From Euphorbia lathyris (lineage: Eukaryota > Streptophyta > Magnoliopsida > Malpighiales > Euphorbiaceae): a stretch of 64,000 nucleotides of DNA. The stretch spans positions 24,616,531 through 24,680,530 of the forward strand of contig NC_088910.1 in assembly GCF_963576675.1 (NCBI RefSeq), given 5' to 3'. Numbering within the stretch: the stretch's first letter is position 1; every line of letters begins with the position of its first letter. Below are positions 57,601 through 64,000 of the stretch, in pieces. A program made the position numbers and the translations under genes. Below the pieces are notes generated by a model that saw only the letters and a list, made by a program, of their open reading frames with translations, searched no databases and was not told the origin of the DNA.

Positions 57601-60227
57601 CGCTCTGGAGCGTGTCCTCTCTTTTTCTGTCGCACTGGGGTTGCACCCTTGTCCACATTCAAACGATGGGTTGCTATATCTGGACTTATTCCTTTCAGCA
57701 CTTCGTTCGGAGCGGCGAATGCCGACTCGCATTGGATCAACACCTCGGTAATGGCTTTCTTCGTTTCTTCGGGGAGTCCTGCCGCTATTCGTACATTCTT
57801 GTCATTTGAGATGGCGAATAGTTCTGTTTCTCCTAATGCTTCTGCCGGCAACTTCTCATCAACTTTATCCTCTTCACCTGGCTTTGGTTCAAGTGACAAT
57901 GTATAGGCTTGTTGAGATACAAGTTGATCACCTTCAACTATGACTCGCCCTTGGTGTGTTGGCAAATGTAATGTCAAGTGCTTCATTGAGATGAGCGATT
58001 CCGTTTCCGATAGGAACGGATGCCCCAGAATTATGTTGTAGGCCAACGGGAGATCAACAATTGCGAATTCTAGATCACCTCGCCATTTTAGATTCTTATC
58101 GCCCATTTCTGCTTCCAAAACCACTTGTCCACTTGTTTGAGACGATTGACCTCCAAAACCAGTTACATCCATGAATGTATGTTCCACTCGCTCGTCATTA
58201 ATTCCCAACTTGTTGAATGCAGTCCGAGTAATAACATTACAAGAACTGCCAGTATCAATAAGGACCCGCTTGACGTCCCATCCTTCTACAGCCATCGTAA
58301 TCACCAAAGCATCCGCATGCGGCTCCGTGATTCGCGCAAATGAGTAATTGAGGGCATCCCCCCTATGCGTGTTGCTTTTTCGCTGTTCACGGCGAGCCCT
58401 TTTTGTTGGCGGCTCATAGATCCCGCCAGCTATCATGTTTATCACCCCTTTCTTCTGTTTTTTTTCGGGCCTTGCTTCTCCCTCATGCGAGAGCGTTGTT
58501 TTCTCATCAATCGTTTCTTTTCTTACGAATTGGCCTAGCTTGCCCCTCTCAATCAGCTTTTCTATTTCCTTCTTCAGTTCATAGCAATCGTTCGTGTCAT
58601 GGCCGTTCAATCTGTGGAACCTGCAATATTTGTTAGGATATCGCCCCAAACTAGTTCGGCCTTTCGCCTCGGGGAACCGCACATCCTTCTTCAGGGGGCT
58701 CTTTTCGATCCAAAGTAACACCTCCTGGCAAGTCGTATTCAATGGTGTTTGATATCCTCCCTCTTGAAAGGAGCGATCGCCTCTGCGAACAAAATTACCC
58801 TTGGACTGGGTCTGGCGTCGATTGTCCGAAGTGGATCTAGCAGCATCTCTCTCTCTCCGGGTTTGAGCTCTATGTTCTCTGTTGACATCGTCCACTTCCA
58901 TGAATTCCTTGGCTATCTTCATGAGTTCGGCCACTATGTGCGGCTTGTTGCGGATGATTTCCTCCCGCATGCTCCAATCCGTGGTTCCATCCGCCATGAT
59001 GTTGCGGATGCTCACGATATCCGGGTTCTGCAACCGCACCAGAATATCGTTGAATGCGACAACAAATTCCCTTAGGGAATTATAGTTCCTCTGTTTGATC
59101 TCCTTCAGCTGCCTATCCGTCACATCTGCCGCTTTACAGCCCACGAACTTGCCACAGAAATCACGACTGTATTGATTCCAGTTGTGAATAGATTCAGCAG
59201 GTAAAGACCGAAACCAATCAGATGCCGCTCCGCCCAAAGTGGTCGAGAATCTGCAAATTATACTTTCACTCGCTCCCGCAACGTCCATTAATTCTCTGTA
59301 GTTCCTGACATGAGCCTCAGGATCAGAATTAGGATCCCCATAGTATTTAGGTATCGCCGGAGCCTTTATCCTGTGATCCGGTATAAATTCTCGCAACGAC
59401 GGAGCAAAAGGCGAATCACTCTGCACCTCTGCTCTCGCCCTAGGCGTGTACCCCATTCGCTCCATCATGTTCCGTAGTTGATCTTCCAACTCAAGATTGG
59501 GTATTCGCCGAACCTCTTCCATCCGCTGCTGGTGAACTCTAGGTGGCATCCACCCGCCAATTGATGTTGAGATTTGTTCTCGCCGTGGTTCTAGCCGTCG
59601 TCCGGTTATAGGATCAAAGTTCCAGGTGTGCTCCTGCCCAAACGTATTCGCCCCAGACGCCATTAATTCTGAATGCCCGTTAACCAAGGGTTCCGTGTGT
59701 TGTAGTGGAAGGATTCCTGGCATTCCCGATGTCGGTTGGGATGTTTGCCAGGTCGGATGGATCGTCATACTAGGATCGTGGTACGAGTAGTTGCTTGGAT
59801 GGCTGCGTGGGTTCATGCGACTACTCTGACCTATCTGGGTTAGCTCTCGAGATGGCTACGGAAGCGCAGATATGGCGGCAGTAGTCGATGGTTGTGTGGA
59901 GACAACAACATGTTGTTGAGGAGCAGCCGCCACGGCGGTATTATGATCGGCCATTGCGGTTAACAAACTAATCATTCGATCCCCCGCCGCTTGGCTCATA
60001 TTTGAAGCCAAGACTTGTCCTGCCATTTGTACGAAATCGCTATTGGACATCTCCATTTCATTTTGCACTTGAACCTCCAATAAGGGACTCAATTGTCCCG
60101 AAGGGCTTGACGAGCTAGGCACCACAGGCTGCGTACTTGCAGGTTGCGAATTCGCAATCCGTGGACCCCTTGAGTTCATACTAGTGGATCTGGTTGTAAC
60201 GCCGGTCGTTCGTGATGGTTCTGACAT
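54609..60227 (-). pseudogene. Ty3 gag-pol polyprotein, one frame with four stops
   Basis: From ATG 60227 to 54609 the minus strand keeps one frame for about 1,870 codons, interrupted by TAG 59856, TGA 56796, TAG 55563 and TGA 54966. In order: a Ser/Gln-rich start; Ty3 gag (PKYYGDPNSDPEAH, GGAASDWFRSLP); a short HC-type motif (CRFHRLNGHDTNDC); aspartic protease (VLIDTGSSCNVI); RT (VDFRDLNKACPKDMYPLP, YVDDMIIKSKK); RNase H (FTDGALSTDGAGLGVVIKGP, TNNAAEYEAM, VPRGQNTKADELAKAA); integrase zinc finger (H and CHSC), core (WGIDIVGPFP, LITDNGTQF, NGMTEV) and its C-terminal GPYRV region. Domains are complete and catalytic residues present. Without the stops it would be a full-length pol, so this is a recently inactivated copy. 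Confidence 0.95.
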
Positions 60228-60259
60228 GTTCTTTGTGTACCTTTAACCAAAAAAAAAAG

Positions 60260-60279
60260 GTCCACGCTCACCGCACCAA
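60260..60279 (-). other. Primer-binding-site region of the Ty3 element
   Basis: On the minus strand TTGGTGCGGTGAGCGTGGAC directly follows the 5' LTR. The cognate tRNA cannot be assigned by eye. Confidence 0.6.
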
Positions 60280-60750
60280 TGATAACTTGCTGGATCCGAT
60301 TTGATGATCTCCGCCGTAGTTACCTGCAAAACAGAACCGGAGACAGGATCTCCGGGAAAACTCTCCGACGATCAAGTCAGTTTTTGTAGGAGGGTTGGTA
60401 AATTGACAATAGTATTGTGGGAAAAATGTGAAATGTCCCTTTCCCCCTTTGGCCTTGGGGCTTTTTATAAGTGTTCTTAAGTAACCGCCGAGGGCGGTTA
60501 CCCCTTTCAGGCCATGTTCTGAGGGCGGTTACTCCTTTTTAGGAGATGCCCCCACTCGTGGCTTTCGTGGCAACAAACGTGGTATCGTTTGTCCTGAGTG
60601 GGAGTTTTAGTGCTCCATTTAGGAATTCGGGGCGGTTGCTCACTTCACCCGCTTCCTCTATTCGGGTCCCATCCCATCTTAGACCATGGATCTAAGTATG
60701 GGATGGGCCCGTGTAATGAATTCGGTCCGGTTTGGCTTCGCGGGTCATCA
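60280..60750 (-). repeat. 5' LTR of the Ty3 element
   Basis: 471 bp. It is about 98% identical by eye to 50844-51314. The 66-codon plus-strand frame in it is the LTR copy of the sequence upstream of the antisense gene. Confidence 0.93.
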
Positions 60751-60755
60751 AATTT

Positions 60756-62140
60756 ATTTAAAAACTTAAAAGTGTTATTTAGCTCATTACCTATTTAAAA
60801 TTTTGTTATTAAACTTTGATCTATTATTCGGTTATATTTGATCCTTAAACTATTTTTATTGGTGAAATTTCATCGATTTAGATGGAAACTTGACAAACCC
60901 ATTATACGTAGTGATATTTTAATACATAGTATTATGACATCGTATGTCTTAAAGTTTGTTTGTCACATAGATTCTTTTTATATAAAAAAAAAACTAAAAA
61001 CAAATTTCTAAAGTAAAATTTTTCAAGTTTAAGTGTTAAAATATCGTCACGTGTCAATAGAATAACAGTTCTCTTAAGTTTCTATCAAAATTGGATGAAA
61101 TTTCACCAATTAGAATGAGTTATGTGTCAAATATAACCAAATAATATATCAGAAGCCAAACAATAAAATTTTGAATAAATGGAGGGTCGAATAATGATAT
61201 AAGCCTTTATTAAAGGGTTGTCCATGTCAAGAATTACTAAACAAAATATTATAGCGTTTTAGAAATACAAAAATTATAAAAACTAATTTTTTGAAGAGAA
61301 TTATTATGTATGATATTTGGAAAATGGTTTTGATTTTTATTTTCATTCCTCACTACTTCAGATAAACTCATATTAGGGTCAAATACATCAATATCATAAT
61401 TAACTATAAAATTATAACTAACTCATATCACCAAACTTAATTCTGAATATGTCATTATTTTCTATATATTATGATTTTACACTATAATTTAAAAATTCTA
61501 GACTTTAATTCATAAATCATAAACTCTAAAAAAATATATTATAAACTTGTAATTTATAAATTTTAATCTTTAAAATATATTAAAATCACTGATTTTACTA
61601 GTTTGATTTAAAGAAAAATTATGAATTTTTATAAATAGTTGTCAAAAGATGCTGTGTAATTTCCCCCTCATAATAACAGCTCACAGCCCATAGTATGTAG
61701 TGGACCAAAGCCCTATTCCGGGCCGAGTAAAAGAACGTTCAATCAAGCCAGTCACATTTCATTAAAAACAAATTATTACAGAGAATTTGTAAAAAATGAA
61801 TTCTATGTAAATTTTCCAAAAAGAATTCATGTACAATTACTTCAGATAAATTAAATAATTATTAAAAAATACCTTATCATTTTACTTTTAGAAGTCTTTT
61901 TCTTTAATTAAATTTTGTATAAATTAATTTTCTTTTATAACATAAGTTATATTTGATGAAAATAGTATTTTGACAGTATCAAATTATTTATGTGAATCTT
62001 GTAGCATATGCTAAAATATATGTGAATCTCTGTAACCAAAAAAAAAATATATGTGAATCTCACAAGTCATGTTAAATGAAAAAAGGAGACAATTTTGACG
62101 AAGAAAATATTTATAAATCTCTAGAAATTATATACTCTTC
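60756..62140. other. AT-rich intergenic DNA, no gene seen
   Basis: Low complexity; no motif or repeat borders recognised. Confidence 0.5.
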
Positions 62141-62362
62141 TGTTAATTCCTAATTAGTGTTAATTCCTAATTTGGTGTTAATTCCTAATTAGTGTTAATT
62201 CCTTTTTATTATTAGATTAGGAATTGTTTTCCTTTTGTGTTAATTCCTAATTAGTGTTAATTCCTAATTTGGTTTTTCCTTTTCCTTGTGGGACAAGATT
62301 TTGTACTTGTATAAATATGTGAATATGTGAATGAGAAAGAGGAGATTTTTACCAAAATATCA
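62141..62362 (+). repeat. Probable 5' LTR with 17/18-bp internal repeats
   Basis: TGTTAATTCCTAATTAG and its variant TGTTAATTCCTAATTTGG alternate at 62141, 62158, 62176 and 62193 and again near 62240-62258. The end AAATATCA directly precedes the primer site. The left border is a guess because the LTR start motif is itself repeated. Confidence 0.6.
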
Positions 62363-62373
62363 TGGTATCAGAG
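62363..62373 (+). other. Primer binding site (tRNA-Met type)
   Basis: TGGTATCAGAG starts immediately after the LTR. Confidence 0.85.
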
Positions 62374-62531
62374 TCTTGAGAGAAAATTCACGTGAGAGAA
62401 ATTTTTAAACCCTAGCCGACTTATAGGGTGTGACCGAAATTTTGAGAGAAAATTCCTCAGCCGAAGCTACGGATTTCAAGGGAGAAAACGAAGGCGTTCT
62501 TGACAGAGTTGCTCTACGTACGCTTTTCGAG

Positions 62532-63539
62532 ATGACTGAAGGTGACAAGAAGGTTGATATTTATTACTTGGGTTCCAATGATAATCCAGGTAATCTTATA
62601 ACTCCGATTCAATTGAAGGGAGATAATTATGATGAGTGGGCAAGGGCTATTGGGATGGCCTTGAAAGCGAAACGTAAATTTGGTTTTGTTGAGGGGAAGG
62701 TAACAAAACCAACTGATGAAGAAAAATTAGAAGATTGGGGAGATGTTCAATCTATGTTGGTTGTATGGATTTTGAATACGATTGACCTAAAAATTCGATC
62801 CACACTACCTAACTATGAAGAGGTCCATGATTTGTGGACTTATCTGAAGAACCGTTTCTGTGTGGTTAATGGCACCAAGATATGTCAATTAAAAACCGCC
62901 CTTAGTGACTGTCGCCAAGGAAAGAATGAAGATGTAGCGTCCTACTTTGGGCGTTTTTCGAAGATCTGGGATGACTTGACGACCTATGTGACTTTACCTG
63001 AGTGTAAGTGTGAAGGTTGTAAATGTGATATGAAAGCGCAGGTCACGGCTATTCAAGCAGAAGATATGCAACACCACTTTCTTATTGGGTTGGATTCTAC
63101 TCTGTATGGGACGGTTCGGTCCAATGTGCTGTCTATGGATGTTCTTCCTGGAATGGATAAAGCTTATGCTCGAGTTATCCAAAAAGAGAGGTTGATAAAA
63201 GGAGAACATACGACAGTGGAACGGGATCAAGCCATGGCGTTCAAAGTTCAGTTCGATTCCCGAAGCAAGCAGACTAATAATTCTGGGAAGTTTTGCAATC
63301 ACTGCAACCGTGAGGGTCATGATGAAGGAAGCTGTTTTCAATTGATCGGGTTTCCGGAGTGGTGGGGAGATCGACCCAAAGGAGGAAAAGGGGCTGGACG
63401 GACTGGAAACGCTCGTGGCAGAGGCGGTGGAGCTGGGGCAGCGTGGCAGAGGTGCAGGCAGAGGCGCTGTTCGCGCCAACAAAGCAGCTGGAGCGAAACC
63501 CGGCGCTGGAACCTCCAGGTTCTTCACAGAGGAGGCTGA
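62532..63539 (+). pseudogene. Copia gag, shifted out of frame near its end
   Basis: From ATG 62532 (the open frame extends further upstream, from GTG 62430) the protein matches Copia-type gag: LITPIQLKGDNYDEWARAI and FGFVEGKVTKP (PF14244-like), YLKNRFCVVNG, ASYFGRFSKIWDDL, then a CCHC knuckle (CNHCNREGHDEGSC) and a Gly/Arg-rich tail. Around 63440-63450 the reading frame changes: the natural continuation (RGAGRGAVRANKAAGAKPGA) is one frame over and leads into the protease. That implies a single-base indel, or an assembly error in this GC-rich stretch. Gag would form the particle and bind RNA. Confidence 0.88.
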
Positions 63540-64000
63540 AGGTGCTGGTTTGGCAGGAATCACGACTGCACAATGGAGCCAGCTTGTTGAGTTGTTAGGG
63601 CAGGTCAAAACTAATGAAAAATTACATGGTAAGACTGAAGATTTTAATTGGATAATTGATACGGGTGCTACACATCATGTAACTGGTCATCAGGATCAGA
63701 TTTCCAACATCCGCAGAATTTCTACATGTCCAATTGGCTTGCCTGATGGAGAAATTACCGTGGCCACTCATGAAGGAGATGTGACATTACCCGGGGGCTT
63801 GAGTCTGACTAATGTTTTATTTGTTCCCAAATTAAACTGTAGTTTAATTTCTGTGAGTCAGTTGCTTGGAAAATCTAAATTTATCATTCAATTAACTGAT
63901 GAGTTGTGTGTTATCCATGACCGCAAGACGAGGAAGGTGACTGGAATCGGTGAATTGTGCGACGGACAATATTTCTTTCGTGGGGTTCCGAAGAGCAAAT
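63447..64000 (+). pseudogene. Copia protease region, continues past window
   Basis: In the frame one over from gag: FFTEEAEGAGLAGITTAQWS, then the aspartic protease site WIIDTGATHHVTG (about 63649-63690), LPDGEITVATHEGDVTLPGG and NVLFVPKLNCSLISVSQLL, typical of Copia pre-integrase protease. Open to the last base of the window. Confidence 0.85.

Larger units (their letters stand above)
50844..60750 (-). mobile_element. Ty3 LTR retrotransposon with Tat-like layout, 9.9 kb
   Basis: Two 471-bp LTRs (TGATAACTTGC...GGGTCATCA as read on the plus strand) lie at 50844-51314 (3' LTR) and 60280-60750 (5' LTR), flanked by AATTT (50839-50843 and 60751-60755). They differ at about ten positions by eye (about 2%). 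Gag-pol occupies 54609-60227 in a single minus-strand frame with four stops. The 3.3 kb between pol and the 3' LTR contains 81-bp tandem repeats and an antisense spliced ORF. Ty3 order (RT-RNase H-integrase), no chromodomain seen, and an extra antisense ORF before the 3' LTR fit the Tat lineage. Confidence 0.95.
62141..64000 (+). mobile_element. 5' part of a third Copia element, cut by window end
   Basis: A likely 5' LTR (about 62141-62362), primer site, gag and protease are present in order. Integrase onward lies outside the window, as does the 3' LTR, so LTR borders and target duplication cannot be confirmed. Confidence 0.85.

Noticed and set aside
62141..62275. CRISPR-like short repeats
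   Set aside because: Units are directly adjacent with no unique spacers, AT-rich and inside an LTR of a plant element.

Overview
The window is plant nuclear DNA, most likely from an AT-rich eudicot. The evidence is spliced genes with GT/AG introns, plant-type Copia, Ty3 and L1 retrotransposons, many miniature inverted-repeat elements, and plant-only gene families (an NPH3/BTB relic and a plant CAP10-type O-glucosyltransferase). No bacterial-style gene, CRISPR array, rRNA or tRNA gene was recognised. Nearly everything except one host gene is mobile DNA or its debris.

Layout. 0-11 kb is relics: a rearranged NPH3/BTB pseudogene (2.05-2.72 kb), local duplications (3.2-4.1 kb), a Ty3 chromodomain scrap (6.1-6.4 kb), a MITE, a complex of nested inverted repeats (7.5-9.85 kb) and an L1 3' end on the minus strand (9.84-10.87 kb). 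11.06-16.72 kb (minus) holds the one clearly intact host gene, a five-exon glycosyltransferase of the POGLUT/KDELC (CAP10, GT90) family of 490 residues; two of its introns carry long-TIR elements with visible target-site duplications. A 1.5-kb Mutator-like non-autonomous element with an internal palindrome lies upstream (17.2-18.7 kb). A nearly intact 4.7-kb Copia element (19.65-24.35 kb, minus) has landed in a decayed Ty3 RNase H fragment. At 26.5-30 kb a minus-strand L1 3' end is split by two later insertions. At 31.95-32.82 kb there is a short L1 deletion derivative with a 14-bp target duplication.

36.30-47.58 kb is an 11.3-kb Sirevirus-like Copia element with 1.3-kb LTRs, disrupted gag-pol and an extra ORF region between pol and the 3' LTR that has its own TATA-like box. 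It sits inside a local tandem duplication. Just beyond it (47.89-48.61 kb, minus) is a four-exon locus with a complete ubiquitin-conjugating-enzyme fold in which the catalytic cysteine position is histidine; short exons hide it from simple ORF scanning. 49.96-50.74 kb is another Mutator-like MITE. 50.84-60.75 kb (minus) is a 9.9-kb Ty3 element of Tat-like layout: one gag-pol frame broken by four stops, 81-bp tandem repeats, and a spliced antisense gene between pol and the 3' LTR. The window ends inside a third Copia element (from about 62.14 kb).

How it works together. The glycosyltransferase is the only gene with a clear cellular role. The retroelements form a nested, datable record through their target duplications and LTR divergence. 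The most unusual items are the Cys-to-His E2-like locus, the two accessory LTR-element genes (one sense with its own TATA-like box, one antisense and spliced), and CpG-rich palindromic clusters that recur in three unrelated-looking non-autonomous elements.
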